Positions 8,232 through 17,060 of a DNA stretch of 64,000 bases are shown piece by piece. This DNA comes from an uncultured Clostridia bacterium. GTDB taxonomy: Bacteria > Bacillota > Clostridia > Christensenellales > CAG-138. Position 1 is the stretch's first letter. The number at the start of each line of letters is the position of its first letter. The translations under genes were made by a program, and so were the position numbers. Location of the stretch: positions 12,744-76,743 of the forward strand of contig CAKTYU010000010.1 of the NCBI GenBank assembly GCA_934633985.1, written 5' to 3'. The notes beneath the pieces are model-generated. The model was not told the DNA's origin. It was given only the letters and a program-made list of their open reading frames with translations, and ran no database searches.

Positions 8232-8259
8232 AGCCCGCATACAAAACCGTATGCGGGCT
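8232..8259 (-). terminator. Perfect inverted repeat after the cyclodeaminase-family gene, likely terminator
   Basis: Two perfect 11-bp arms (8232-8242 and 8249-8259) with a 6-nt loop lie 30 bp past the stop. The following T run is short, so termination may be incomplete. Confidence 0.55.
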
Positions 8260-8289
8260 GAAGGTCAATTTAACCGGGAAAGAGGGATA

Positions 8290-9330
8290 TTACAGGGGCA
8301 GTATGCGGCCCGCGCCCTTTTCCATAGCCTTATCAAAGACCAGCTTGGCTACCGCCATATCGAACACGGATATGCCTATGTTAGAGCATACTATAACCTC
8401 ATCCTTGCTGGTACGGCCCTCCTTGAGCCCTGCGATTATCTCGCCGGTCTCGCATACTATGTGGGGCAGCCCCTCGGGGAAATAGCCCATGGAGGCGAAG
8501 AGCTCATGCTCGTCTATGCTGTCCACGATGTACTTGTCGGCGTCGCGCTGTATGCTCGCCTCCCAGAAGCTGTTGAGATCCATGGGGAATATGGTCTGGC
8601 CCGGGCGTATCCATTCCTTTTTCACGATGTCGTAGGTCTCGCGGGTGATCTTGGTCGCGGAGCACATTGCGTCGCAGTTGTCCGCTATCTCCTTGGGATC
8701 GGCAGCCTTTATCAGCTGAATATGGGAGGGTATCTCCGCGCCGACATTCTCTATGAGCTTGTCCATCATAGGGGCGTAGGAGTCGTAGATGTATATCTTC
8801 TTGAGCTTCTTCAGTGTCTTTGTTATGAAGCGGACGTGGCCCTGGCCCTGTACGCCGCAGCCGAACATGCCGAAGGATTCCGCATCGGGGCATAGGGCTT
8901 CCGCGGCGACTGCGGTGACGGCAGGAGTACGCATCGCGGTGACCCATGCGCCGTCCATTATCGCCATGGGGTATCCGGTGATGAGCTCATTGAGCACCAG
9001 CACGGAGGAGGTCTGGGGCAGGCCCCAGTCCTTGGGGTTGCGGGGGTAGCACTCTATCCACTTGCAGCCCATCGCCATCTGGCCGGGAACATAGGCGGGC
9101 ATAGCGTGATAGAATACGTCGTCGTGAGGATGTACACCTATCTTGGCGGGCATCTCGTATTCCTTTTTGCCGTGCGCGATGAAGGTCTTGCAAACGGCGT
9201 CTATGGTATCCTCGACGGAGGGGCCGTTCTCCATGCACTCGTCCTTGGTCAGGTACAGCGCTTCGCTGCCGATCTTCACATACTGTTCGATCCTCTTCTT
9301 TTCCGCAAGCAGTTCCGGGGTGTAAGCCAT
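8290..9330 (-). CDS. Ornithine cyclodeaminase / mu-crystallin family protein
   Basis: This 346-residue NAD(P)-dependent enzyme has a Rossmann glycine motif in GMFGCGVQGQGHVRF and the family pattern GAWVTAMRTPAVTAVAAEAL before it. Later come CSATKITRETYDIV and VDSIDEHELFASMGYFPEG. Members convert ornithine to proline or lysine to pipecolate, or act as imine reductases and dehydrogenases of other amino acids, so the exact reaction is open. The start is backed by AGGAGGAAAAATA. Upstream sequence carries a palindrome almost identical to one at the divergently placed TetR promoter, so this gene is a likely TetR target. Confidence 0.87.
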   Translation of the reverse strand: MAYTPELLAEKKRIEQYVKIGSEALYLTKDECMENGPSVEDTIDAVCKTFIAHGKKEYEMPAKIGVHPHDDVFYHAMPAYVPGQMAMGCKWIECYPRNPKDWGLPQTSSVLVLNELITGYPMAIMDGAWVTAMRTPAVTAVAAEALCPDAESFGMFGCGVQGQGHVRFITKTLKKLKKIYIYDSYAPMMDKLIENVGAEIPSHIQLIKAADPKEIADNCDAMCSATKITRETYDIVKKEWIRPGQTIFPMDLNSFWEASIQRDADKYIVDSIDEHELFASMGYFPEGLPHIVCETGEIIAGLKEGRTSKDEVIVCSNIGISVFDMAVAKLVFDKAMEKGAGRILPL

Positions 9331-9358
9331 TTTTATTTTTCCTCCTGTTATTATATAT

Positions 9359-9394
9359 GTGAGAGGTTTTACGATGCTCTGTTAAAACTCTCAC
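9359..9394 (-). promoter_or_regulatory. Imperfect inverted repeat in the leader of the cyclodeaminase-family gene
   Basis: Arms GTGAGAGGTTTTA and TAAAACTCTCAC pair apart from one extra base, across an 11-nt centre. It lies between the TetR-type palindrome and the start codon. It could be an RNA hairpin or a second operator. Confidence 0.4.
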
Positions 9395-9398
9395 AAAA

Positions 9399-9412
9399 AT
9401 AATCGCGATTAG
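9399..9412. promoter_or_regulatory. Predicted TetR operator upstream of the cyclodeaminase-family gene
   Basis: ATAATCGCGATTAG matches 13 of 14 bases of the palindrome at the TetR gene promoter (10132-10145). It lies about 70 bp upstream of the start codon at 9330. Confidence 0.65.
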
Positions 9413-9465
9413 TAATCGGCTGAAATAAAGCCGGTAAAGCCCGGCGCTATTTTGAATGTATTCGG

Positions 9466-10110
9466 CTATTTCAGCCGGAAGGAATCCATGATCTTGACGA
9501 GGGTAGCCATGAAATCGTCACGGTAGCTCTTTGCGAGCTTTTCCGAGGGCTCGTTTTGCAGCAGCTCCTTCAGGTATCCAAGAAAGAGGTGTATGGATAA
9601 GCCGTTGAGGAACTTTGCGTCCTCCACCGTGAACCATCCCTCCTCTACGCAGCGGGATATCATAAGATAGTCCCTGTTGTTGAAGTTGCCATCGCTGAAT
9701 ATGTTAGCTATGGAGGGGGCTATGACGGCGAGATCCTCTGGGAACATGTCGTAATAGTTCTTGATAATGTCGTTCAGCGTGCTGCTGTGGCGGCCGAAAA
9801 ACAGGTTATCGAATATGGGGGCGTTGGCGAAGGCATGGCGGCAGAAGCAATCCCATACCGCAACATGGGTTTGGTAGGTGGTCTCGGAACGGTCGTAGCA
9901 GACCGCAACATCGTCCAGATACGCAGCAAGGTACCGAAGCGAGGCGTATGCCACCAGCTCGTCAAGGTCCTTGAAGTATCGGTAGATGTTGGCGCTGTTG
10001 CAGCGCATATCCCGGGCAAGGCGGCGGATGCTCAGGGCTTCCCGGCCTTCGGTCGATATTACGCGGTAGGTTTCCTCTATAAAACGCCTCTGGGTAAGAT
10101 CCTCTCGCAT
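9466..10110 (-). CDS. TetR/AcrR-family transcriptional regulator
   Basis: This 214-residue protein has an N-terminal TetR helix-turn-helix: RFIEETYRVISTEG, then LSIRRLARDMRCNSANIYRYF. The C-terminal ligand-binding part is diverged and gives no ligand clue. AAGGAGGGATC precedes the ATG at 10110. Its promoter is overlapped by a perfect 14-bp palindrome repeated upstream of the cyclodeaminase-family gene, so autoregulation and control of that gene are likely. Confidence 0.88.
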   Translation of the reverse strand: MREDLTQRRFIEETYRVISTEGREALSIRRLARDMRCNSANIYRYFKDLDELVAYASLRYLAAYLDDVAVCYDRSETTYQTHVAVWDCFCRHAFANAPIFDNLFFGRHSSTLNDIIKNYYDMFPEDLAVIAPSIANIFSDGNFNNRDYLMISRCVEEGWFTVEDAKFLNGLSIHLFLGYLKELLQNEPSEKLAKSYRDDFMATLVKIMDSFRLK

Positions 10111-10128
10111 GATCCCTCCTTGATTTAG

Positions 10129-10157
10129 ATTATAATCGCGATTATTTAGCGAGTCAA
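10129..10157 (-). promoter_or_regulatory. tetR promoter overlapped by palindromic operator (10132-10145)
   Basis: On the minus strand TTGACT (complement of 10152-10157), a 17-bp spacer and TATAAT (complement of 10129-10134) form a good promoter. The perfect palindrome ATAATCGCGATTAT covers the -10 and most of the spacer, an ideal position for repression. Confidence 0.82.
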
Positions 10158-10249
10158 TATGTTATCTAATTAACACTATAATACTTTATTATGGCGAAAA
10201 AAGCAATAACGCAGGGGCGCCTCCGCTGAAAAAAATATGCGTTCAACAT

Positions 10250-10284
10250 AAAATTGGCCCAAGCGGCAATGCCGCCTGAGCCAA
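10250..10284 (-). terminator. Rho-independent terminator of thrS
   Basis: A 14-bp stem (10271-10284 with 10254-10267, two G-U pairs, 3-nt loop) is followed on the minus strand by TTTTAT, 17 bp after the thrS stop. Confidence 0.8.
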
Positions 10285-10301
10285 CCATACCTATGCGGGC
10301 A

Positions 10302-12206
10302 TCAGTCGTGCGATCTGGCCCTTACCTCCTCCAGTATCTTTTCCTTGAAGGCGTCGAGGGTCATTGCGCCCAGGTCGCCGCCCCTGCGGGAGCGGACGGA
10401 TACCACGCCGTTTTCGACGTCGCGGTCGCCCACGACCAGCATATAGGGTATGCGCTGGAGCTGCGCCTCGCGGATCTTGTAGCCCAGCTTTTCGTTGCGG
10501 TGATCCACCTCCACGCGCAGGCCGAGCTTATCGAGCTCGGAGGCGATATCGTCGCATACCTGTGCGGTACGGTCGGTAAGGGGCAACACCTTTACCTGCA
10601 CGGGAGACAGCCATGTGGGGAACGCACCCGCGAAGTGCTCTGTGATGACGCCTATGAAGCGCTCGATGGAGCCCAATACGACGCGGTGTATCATTACGGG
10701 ACGGTGCTTTTGGCCATCCTCGCCTATGTACTCAAGCTCGAACCTTTCCGGCATCTGCATATCAAGCTGGATGGTGCCGCACTGCCATGTGCGTCCGAGG
10801 GAATCGGCAAGGTGGAAATCGAGCTTGGGGCCGTAGAAGGCGCCATCGCCCTCGTTTATGACGTAATCCTTGCCCATGTGCTCTATGGCCCTCTTGAGGG
10901 TATCGGTGGCAAAATCCCAGGTTTCCTTCTCGCCTATATGATCCTCCGGCATGGTGGAGACCTCGATCTGATAGGTCAGGCCGAAGGTGGAATAGACCTC
11001 GTCAAACAGGCGCACGACGTTCTGTATCTCATTCTCCATCTGATCCCATGTCATGAAGATGTGGGCGTCGTCCTGGGTGAAGCAGCGTACGCGGAACAGG
11101 CCGTGGAGCGCGCCGGAAAGCTCATGGCGGTGTACGAGGCCGAGCTCGGCCATACGCAATGGCAGCTCGCGGTAGGAATGGGGCTCAAGCTTGTATACCA
11201 GCATTCCGCCGGGGCAATTCATGGGCTTTATCGCGTAATCCTCGCCGTCTATTACGGTGGTGTACATATTGTTCTTGTAGTGGTCCCAGTGGCCGCTCCT
11301 GTGCCACAGGTCCTGGTTGAGTATCATGGGGGAGGATATCTCCACATAGCCGTAACGCTTGTGTACCTCGCGCCAGTAGTCGAGCAGGGTGTTGCGCAGC
11401 ACCATGCCCTTGGGGAGGAAGAAGGGGAAGCCGGGGCCCTCCTCCATGAGGGCGAACAGGCCGAGCTCCTTGCCCAGCTTGCGGTGGTCGCGCTTCTTGG
11501 CCTCCTCGATGCGGTTGATGTACTCCTCAAGGTCGGCCTTCTTTTCAAAGGCGGTGCCGTATATGCGCTGGAGCATCTTATTCTTTTCGCTGCCGCGCCA
11601 GTATGCGCCCGCAACGCTCATGAGCTTTACGAATTTTACCTTGCCGGTATTTTCGACGTGGGGGCCGGCGCACAGGTCGGTAAAGTCGCCCTGGCGGTAA
11701 AAGCTGATTATGGAATCCTCCGGAAGATCCTCGATAAGCTCTACCTTGTAGGGCTCGCCCTTTTCTGCGAAGTACTTTATGGCGTCGGCTCTGGGCATCT
11801 CAAAGCGCTCAAGGGGCAGCGCCTCGGCGATTATCCTTTCCATCTCCTTTTGTATCTGCTCAAGATCCTCCGGGGTGAAGGGTTCTGCGTCAAAGTCATA
11901 GTAGAAGCCGTTGTCTATGGCGGGGCCGATGGCGAGCTTAGCCTCGGGATGCACGCGCTTTACGGCCTGCGCGAGTATATGTGCGGCCGTGTGGCGCATG
12001 GTCCAGCGCCCGTCCGCATCCTCCCAGGTGAGGAGCTTCACGCTGTGGTCGCCCGTGATGGGGCGGAAGGCGTCCTCCCTGTGGCCGTCTATCTCGGCGG
12101 CGAGCGTGGCTTTCTTGAGGCGGGGGCTGATGGACTCAGCTATCTGAAGGGCGGTCATACCGTCCTCGTATTGCTTTACGGAGCCATCGGGAAAAGTGAT
12201 GTTCAT
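10302..12206 (-). CDS. thrS: Threonyl-tRNA synthetase
   Basis: This class II synthetase of 634 residues starts with a TGS domain (MNITFPDGSVKQYEDG). An editing-domain region with MRHTAAHILAQAV follows, then the catalytic core with zinc ligands in KPMNCPGGML, motif 2 FRVRCFTQDDAHIF and motif 3 around RFIGVITEHFAGAFP. The C-terminal anticodon-binding domain is present. The longer frame start at 12302 lies inside the leader; the ATG at 12206 has AAGGAGGAACACC. Expression is controlled by the T-box leader immediately upstream. Confidence 0.97.
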   Translation of the reverse strand: MNITFPDGSVKQYEDGMTALQIAESISPRLKKATLAAEIDGHREDAFRPITGDHSVKLLTWEDADGRWTMRHTAAHILAQAVKRVHPEAKLAIGPAIDNGFYYDFDAEPFTPEDLEQIQKEMERIIAEALPLERFEMPRADAIKYFAEKGEPYKVELIEDLPEDSIISFYRQGDFTDLCAGPHVENTGKVKFVKLMSVAGAYWRGSEKNKMLQRIYGTAFEKKADLEEYINRIEEAKKRDHRKLGKELGLFALMEEGPGFPFFLPKGMVLRNTLLDYWREVHKRYGYVEISSPMILNQDLWHRSGHWDHYKNNMYTTVIDGEDYAIKPMNCPGGMLVYKLEPHSYRELPLRMAELGLVHRHELSGALHGLFRVRCFTQDDAHIFMTWDQMENEIQNVVRLFDEVYSTFGLTYQIEVSTMPEDHIGEKETWDFATDTLKRAIEHMGKDYVINEGDGAFYGPKLDFHLADSLGRTWQCGTIQLDMQMPERFELEYIGEDGQKHRPVMIHRVVLGSIERFIGVITEHFAGAFPTWLSPVQVKVLPLTDRTAQVCDDIASELDKLGLRVEVDHRNEKLGYKIREAQLQRIPYMLVVGDRDVENGVVSVRSRRGGDLGAMTLDAFKEKILEEVRARSHD

Positions 12207-12252
12207 GGTGTTCCTCCTTATGTGATGTAGATCAGGCTTTGCGGGTAATATA

Positions 12253-12490
12253 AAAATGCCCGCCCCAAGCTCGAAGCAAGGGACGGACAAATTATAGCGC
12301 ATCTATTGTCCGCGGTTCCACCCTAATTGGCATAAAACCCACTTTATAGGGGCTGTATCGCGCCCAAAGCGAACCGCGGTAGCGGGGCGGTGTTCCCAGC
12401 CGCCGCACCGTAAAAGGGCTTTCAGCCGACGGCCCTCTCTCTCTTTACGGCGTGTTTGCGTTGGTACTTAACCCGTATCGACCCACGATA
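12253..12490 (-). ncRNA. T-box leader of thrS with terminator
   Basis: On the minus strand the signature AGGGTGGAACCGCGG (complement of 12310-12324) is the tRNA acceptor-binding T-box. It is followed by a terminator stem (12258-12266 with 12280-12288) and a T run. Upstream lies a structured Stem I region; GAACACCG (complement of 12388-12395) offers a candidate Thr specifier ACC, which is an inference. Uncharged tRNA-Thr would favour the antiterminator. Confidence 0.9.
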
Positions 12491-12508
12491 AATATAAGAT
12501 ATAAGCTG

Positions 12509-12537
12509 ATTATATGCCCGCCCGCCGCCTTTGTCAA
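12509..12537 (-). promoter_or_regulatory. Consensus sigma-A promoter of thrS
   Basis: TTGACA (complement of 12532-12537) and TATAAT (complement of 12509-12514) are both perfect and 17 bp apart, placing the start site just ahead of the T-box RNA. The rest of the 486-bp gap up to ytxC at 12693 shows nothing else I can name. Confidence 0.88.
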
Positions 12538-12692
12538 GGGCGGCCATGGGAAAAATTGCCGGCAGGTCAAAGCCCTGATTATACACATACTACGCTCACG
12601 CGCCTAAAAATGCGACGCTTATATGGCGGGGAACCCCTGCAAGGGGCCCGGCATATCATGCAGGTATAGCGGGATAAGGAGAGTAAGGTGCT

Positions 12693-13424
12693 ATGGCGGT
12701 GTGCTCTGTGGGCACTATGAAATACGAGGCGGATATAGGCAGGCTTATGGAGCGGCGGCTCGATAGGCTGGGAGGCGGCATATCGCCGGAGTGCGGGCGG
12801 GGCTTTGCAAGGGCCGCGATAGAGGGCGGGGCCCAGCTTGCCCAGTGGTGCGAGGCGGTGGCCGAGCTGCTGCTCATGGACCTTGCCCAGTTTGAGATAG
12901 CCTATATGGTGAACGCCCTCCCCCTGACGCTGGAGGAAAAAAAGGCTGTGCTGCCGGAGGCCATATACAGGGCGAGGCGCGCCGCCGGCTTGGAAAAATT
13001 GCAAGGGGAGCTCATGGATTACTTCGAGGGCGGCAGCCATCTTCCGTTGGAGGGATATATGCGCTTCCGCATGAAGGACTACCGCGGGCAGTGGGAGCGC
13101 TGCGTATACGCAGCGGCCGACGAGCTGCTGCTCAGCGACGAGTATACCGAGCTGCTCAAGGTGCTTTCGGCCTTTGTAAGGCTGCGCTCATCGGGGGCGG
13201 GCGAGGTTTACGTCATACTCAATCCCGATGGGAGCTGCACCTTTACGGACGACAGCGACGTCAGGATAGACTACGAGCAATGCAGCGAGGAGGGGATAAT
13301 GAGCGTGCTGGTGGGCCTCTCGCCGGAGCGCATCACGGTATACGACCTTTCGGGCGGCAGGAGCGCCGCTCTTTACAACGACCTGATTCGCGTTTTTGAT
13401 GACAGGATAAGGTTTTTCAGATAG
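12693..13424 (+). CDS. ytxC: YtxC-like putative sporulation protein
   Basis: This 243-residue soluble protein is helical, with LAQWCEAVAELLLMDLAQFEI in the first half. Its C-terminal domain contains VYVILNPDGSCTFTDD and SVLVGLSPERITVYDL, and ends NDLIRVFDDRIRFF. That C-terminal pattern resembles Bacillus YtxC, a putative sporulation protein also encoded next to thrS, and here it is divergent from thrS. No catalytic motif is visible. The start is supported by AAGGAGAGTAAGGTG. The family call is by pattern memory and moderate in strength. Confidence 0.65.
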   Translation: MAVCSVGTMKYEADIGRLMERRLDRLGGGISPECGRGFARAAIEGGAQLAQWCEAVAELLLMDLAQFEIAYMVNALPLTLEEKKAVLPEAIYRARRAAGLEKLQGELMDYFEGGSHLPLEGYMRFRMKDYRGQWERCVYAAADELLLSDEYTELLKVLSAFVRLRSSGAGEVYVILNPDGSCTFTDDSDVRIDYEQCSEEGIMSVLVGLSPERITVYDLSGGRSAALYNDLIRVFDDRIRFFR

Positions 13425-13469
13425 ACCGCGGCTTGCATAGGTGATATAATCATCATGGGAGAAGTGTCC

Positions 13470-15347
13470 ATGAATGATATAATAGAGGAAAAATTAAAGC
13501 TGCTGCCCGATGAACCCGGCGTATATAAAATGTACGACGGCAGCGGTGAGATAATATATGTGGGCAAGGCCGTGAACCTGAAAAACAGGGTGCGGCAGTA
13601 TTTTCAGCATACCCCGAAGCCTCCCAAGGTGGAGGCCATGGTTTCCCATATCGAGGATTTTCAGTATATCATAACATCTAACGAGACTGAGGCGCTGACG
13701 CTGGAGAGCAATCTCATAAAGGCGCTGATGCCGCGTTATAACATACTTTTAAAGGACGATAAGCATTTTCCGTATGTAAGGCTGGATACAAAGCAGGATT
13801 TCCCGCGCTTTGAGGTCGTGCGCCGGGTAAAAAAGGACGGCGCAAGGTACTTCGGCCCCTATCTTTCCGCCGTAAGCCTGAAGGACGCGCTTACGGCGAT
13901 ACGGGATATATTCCCCGTCAGGCACTGCAAAAAGGACATACGCAAGGCCATCGCCCGCAATGAGCGGCCCTGCCTCATGTACCATCTGGGCAAGTGCTGC
14001 GCCCCGTGCAACGGCAAGGTCACCCCCGAGGAATATCACAGGCTGCTGGAAAGCGTGAGCAGGTTCCTCGAGGGGCATACCGGCCCCATAATCGAGCTGC
14101 TTACGGAGCAGATGCAGGCCGCCTCAGAAAATATGGAATATGAGAAGGCGGCGCAGCTTCGCGACAGGATAAGGGCCATAAGCAGCCTTGCGGAAAAGCA
14201 GCAGGCCATATCTGTAAGCGGCAGCGAAAGGGATATATTCGCATTCGTGAAGGATCGGGAGGACGCGGTGGTGTTCGCCCTATTTGAGCGGGGCGGCAAG
14301 ATAATCTGGGCCGAGAGCATGGGCATAGCCTGCGGGGAAGAGACTGCGGGCGAGATAATGGCCTCCTTCCTGAAGCAGCACTATGCCGACGGCGCGCCGG
14401 TGCCTAAGGAGGTAGTGGTGCGGGACATGCCGGAGGAGCGGGAAGCGCTGTCCGAATGGCTCAGCGAGAGCCGCGGCAGCAAGGTGGAGATAATATGCCC
14501 CCAGCGGGGCGAAAAGAAAAAGCTCGCGGAAATGGCCTACCGAAACGGGGTCGAGGCCATACAGAAGGCGCGAGAGCTGGAGCACAGGAGCTGGGAGCGG
14601 GGCGAGGGCGCCATACTGCGCCTTTGCGAGATAATAGGGCTGGACGAGATACCCGAGCGCATGGAGTGCTACGACAACTCGCACATACGCGGGCGGGACA
14701 CAGTATCCGGCATGGTGGTTTTCATAAACGGCAAAAGCGCGCCGAAGGAGTATCGCCGCTTCCGCATAAAAGAGGAGGCCAACGGAGACGACTACATGGC
14801 GATGCGGGAGGTGCTTACGCGGCGCTTCCAAAGGGCGAAGGACGGTGACGAGAAATTTGCGCGGCTGCCAGACCTCCTGGTGGTGGACGGCGGCAGGGGG
14901 CAGCTCAACGTGGCGCTTGAGGTGCTGTATGGATTTGGCCTTTCCCACATCCCCGCCATAGGCCTTGCGGAGCAGAACGAGGACATAATACTGCCGGATA
15001 AGGAGGAGCCCATACGCCTTTCCAGCAGGGATCCGGCGCTGCATATACTGGAGCGCATAAGGGACGAGGCCCACAGGTTCGCCATAACATACCACAGGAG
15101 CCTGAGGGCGAAAAACGCATTGATGTCGGAGCTGGACGGCATAGAGGGCATTGGCCCCAAGCGCAAGCGGGCCTTGTTCGACGCATTTATGACATCGGAA
15201 AACATAAGGAACGCATCAATAGAGGAGCTTTGCGGGGCAAAGGGCATGAGCAAGCCCGCAGCGGAAAAGGTATTCGCGCATTTTCACCCGGAGGCGCCGC
15301 AAAAAGAAGAAGGAAAGGACGATCAAAAGACATGTACAGGCTTATAG
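13470..15347 (+). CDS. uvrC: Excinuclease ABC subunit C
   Basis: This 625-residue protein is the dual-incision nuclease of nucleotide excision repair. It has an N-terminal GIY-YIG domain (PGVYKMYDGSGEIIYVGKA), four cysteines around PCLMYHLGKCCAPC, a UVR motif in MEYEKAAQLRDRIRAI, the UvrC RNase H-like domain with ECYDNSHIRG and DLLVVDGGRGQL, and a C-terminal helix-hairpin-helix (IEGIGPKRKRALF). The ATG at 13470 is preferred over 13455 because GGGAGAAG lies at proper spacing. The stop overlaps the next gene by 16 bp. Confidence 0.97.
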   Translation: MNDIIEEKLKLLPDEPGVYKMYDGSGEIIYVGKAVNLKNRVRQYFQHTPKPPKVEAMVSHIEDFQYIITSNETEALTLESNLIKALMPRYNILLKDDKHFPYVRLDTKQDFPRFEVVRRVKKDGARYFGPYLSAVSLKDALTAIRDIFPVRHCKKDIRKAIARNERPCLMYHLGKCCAPCNGKVTPEEYHRLLESVSRFLEGHTGPIIELLTEQMQAASENMEYEKAAQLRDRIRAISSLAEKQQAISVSGSERDIFAFVKDREDAVVFALFERGGKIIWAESMGIACGEETAGEIMASFLKQHYADGAPVPKEVVVRDMPEEREALSEWLSESRGSKVEIICPQRGEKKKLAEMAYRNGVEAIQKARELEHRSWERGEGAILRLCEIIGLDEIPERMECYDNSHIRGRDTVSGMVVFINGKSAPKEYRRFRIKEEANGDDYMAMREVLTRRFQRAKDGDEKFARLPDLLVVDGGRGQLNVALEVLYGFGLSHIPAIGLAEQNEDIILPDKEEPIRLSSRDPALHILERIRDEAHRFAITYHRSLRAKNALMSELDGIEGIGPKRKRALFDAFMTSENIRNASIEELCGAKGMSKPAAEKVFAHFHPEAPQKEEGKDDQKTCTGL

Positions 15348-16132
15348 CGCTGGATATAGACGACACTATAACCCTCAACTCAAAAATAGTGCCGGATGAG
15401 ATAATAGAGGCCGTAAAAAAGGCAAAGGAGCACGGCATACACGTGACCGTAGCCACCGGGCGCGGCTGGCTGGGCTCAAAGCCCATAATAGATCAGCTCG
15501 ACATAACCGATCCCGCCATAAACTACGGCGGCGCGATGATCACCGAGCCGAGGACGGGCAAGGCCCTGCACGCCAATGAAATACCGCCGGAGCTCGTTAC
15601 GGAGGTTCTCAGGGAGGCTAAGGCGCTGGGCATACACGCCCATATATATCAGGGCGACGCCGTGATAGCCGAGGGGCCAAATCCCTATGTGGCAGGCTAT
15701 ACCGAAAAGCTGAGCCTGCCCCGTGAGTACGATCCGGACATAATGAAAAAGGCCTGGCACAGCGTGCCAAAGGTGCTGATGATGACCACCGAGGAGAATG
15801 CGCAGCGGCTTATACCGGAGTTTCAGAAAAAATACGAGGGAAAGCTCAAGGTGTCCGGCTCCAGCAAGGGCTTTATAGAGTTCAACAACCCCGACGCCCA
15901 CAAGGGCGCGGGCCTTGAATGGGTGGCGGGATACCTTGGCATACCCCAAAAGGACACCGTGGCGGTGGGCGATAACTCGCTCGATCTGGAGATGATATGC
16001 TGGGCGGGCCTCGGCTGCGCCGTGGATAACGGGAAGCCGGAGGTCAAGGAAGCGGCGGATCTTGTGATACCCTCGTGCGCGGACTTCGGGGTGGCACAGC
16101 TCATCGAATGCATAATAAACGGCAGGGTATAG
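15332..16132 (+). CDS. Cof-type HAD-superfamily hydrolase
   Basis: This 266-residue phosphatase has HAD motif I in LIALDIDDTITL, motif II threonine in VTVATGRG, and motif IV in VAVGDNSLDLEMI. The cap has the C2B alpha/beta layout of the Cof/YidA group, which hydrolyse small sugar phosphates or other phosphometabolites. The start MYRLIALD was chosen over 15230 because homology begins there and AAGGAC precedes it. The overlap with uvrC and the 16-bp gap to hprK suggest one operon. The substrate is not predictable. Confidence 0.9.
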   Translation: MYRLIALDIDDTITLNSKIVPDEIIEAVKKAKEHGIHVTVATGRGWLGSKPIIDQLDITDPAINYGGAMITEPRTGKALHANEIPPELVTEVLREAKALGIHAHIYQGDAVIAEGPNPYVAGYTEKLSLPREYDPDIMKKAWHSVPKVLMMTTEENAQRLIPEFQKKYEGKLKVSGSSKGFIEFNNPDAHKGAGLEWVAGYLGIPQKDTVAVGDNSLDLEMICWAGLGCAVDNGKPEVKEAADLVIPSCADFGVAQLIECIINGRV

Positions 16133-16148
16133 CCCTGCGGAGGACGGT

Positions 16149-17042
16149 ATGGCGGTAGAGGTAAGCGTAAGGGAAATATGCGGCGAGCTTGATATGACGG
16201 CCCTTGAGTCGGGCAGCGGGAGCATCAGCTTCCAGACCCCGGAGATAAGCCGGCCCGGCTTGCAGTTCACGGGCTTTTATGAGAAATTCTCACCGAAGCG
16301 GGTGCAGCTCATAGGCAACGCGGAGATGTACTATCTTTACAGCCTTACGCCGGAGCAGCTTGCGGACAGGATGGAGCGGTTCATGGGGCTGCGCGTCCCG
16401 TGCATAGTTTGCGCCAGGGGCAACAAGCCGCCGGAGATGCTGCTGGAAAAGGCGAGGCAGTACGGCGTGCCGGTGCTCATCGCAGACCGCACCACCGACA
16501 GGGTGGGCCACGAGATATCAAGCTTCATACAGAAAAAGCTGGCGCGGCGCATACTTCTCCACGGTGAGCTCATGGATGTATACGGGACGGGCGTGCTCAT
16601 AAGGGGCGAGAGCGGCCTCGGCAAGAGCGAAACGGCGCTGGACCTCATACAGAGCGGGCACAGGCTGGTGGCGGACGATGTGGTGGAGGTATCCCGCCTG
16701 GACGAGCGGCTGGTGGGCAGCGCCCCCAACGCCACAAAGCACATAATGGATATACGCGGCATAGGCATAATCGACGTGCGGTACCTTTACGGCATGAGCG
16801 CCATACTGCCGGAGAAGGACATAGATTTGGTCGTAGACCTGAAAAATCTGGATGAATACCTAAATGCGGGGGAAAAGACCGCGGACACCATGGAAATACT
16901 CGGCCTGCCGGTCCCGCTTACGCCGCTGCCCATAAGCCCGGGCCGCAACGTCGCGGTGCTGGTGGAGGTGGCCGTTCGCAATTTCCGGCTCAAGCACATG
17001 GGCTTTGACTCTGAGCGCGAATTTGAACTGAAGCTGAAATAG
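16149..17042 (+). CDS. hprK: HPr kinase/phosphorylase
   Basis: This 297-residue enzyme phosphorylates and dephosphorylates HPr on Ser46, the switch for carbon catabolite repression in Bacillota. The C-terminal half has the P-loop GESGLGKSETA, HGELMDVYGTGVLI just ahead of it, and the HprK signature NATKHIMDIRGIGIIDVRYL. The N-terminal domain (about residues 1-130) is normal. It follows uvrC and the HAD gene with short spacing, a common Clostridia neighbourhood. Confidence 0.96.
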   Translation: MAVEVSVREICGELDMTALESGSGSISFQTPEISRPGLQFTGFYEKFSPKRVQLIGNAEMYYLYSLTPEQLADRMERFMGLRVPCIVCARGNKPPEMLLEKARQYGVPVLIADRTTDRVGHEISSFIQKKLARRILLHGELMDVYGTGVLIRGESGLGKSETALDLIQSGHRLVADDVVEVSRLDERLVGSAPNATKHIMDIRGIGIIDVRYLYGMSAILPEKDIDLVVDLKNLDEYLNAGEKTADTMEILGLPVPLTPLPISPGRNVAVLVEVAVRNFRLKHMGFDSEREFELKLK

Positions 17043-17060
17043 CTTAGGAGGGGGAAATAT

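Noticed and set aside
10254..12230. 658-codon plus-strand ORF opposite thrS
   Set aside because: It covers a complete threonyl-tRNA synthetase on the other strand, crosses the thrS terminator, and lacks a ribosome site and domains.
12579..13040. 153-codon minus-strand ORF opposite the YtxC-like gene
   Set aside because: It runs antisense through the conserved plus-strand gene and lacks a ribosome site and any domain.
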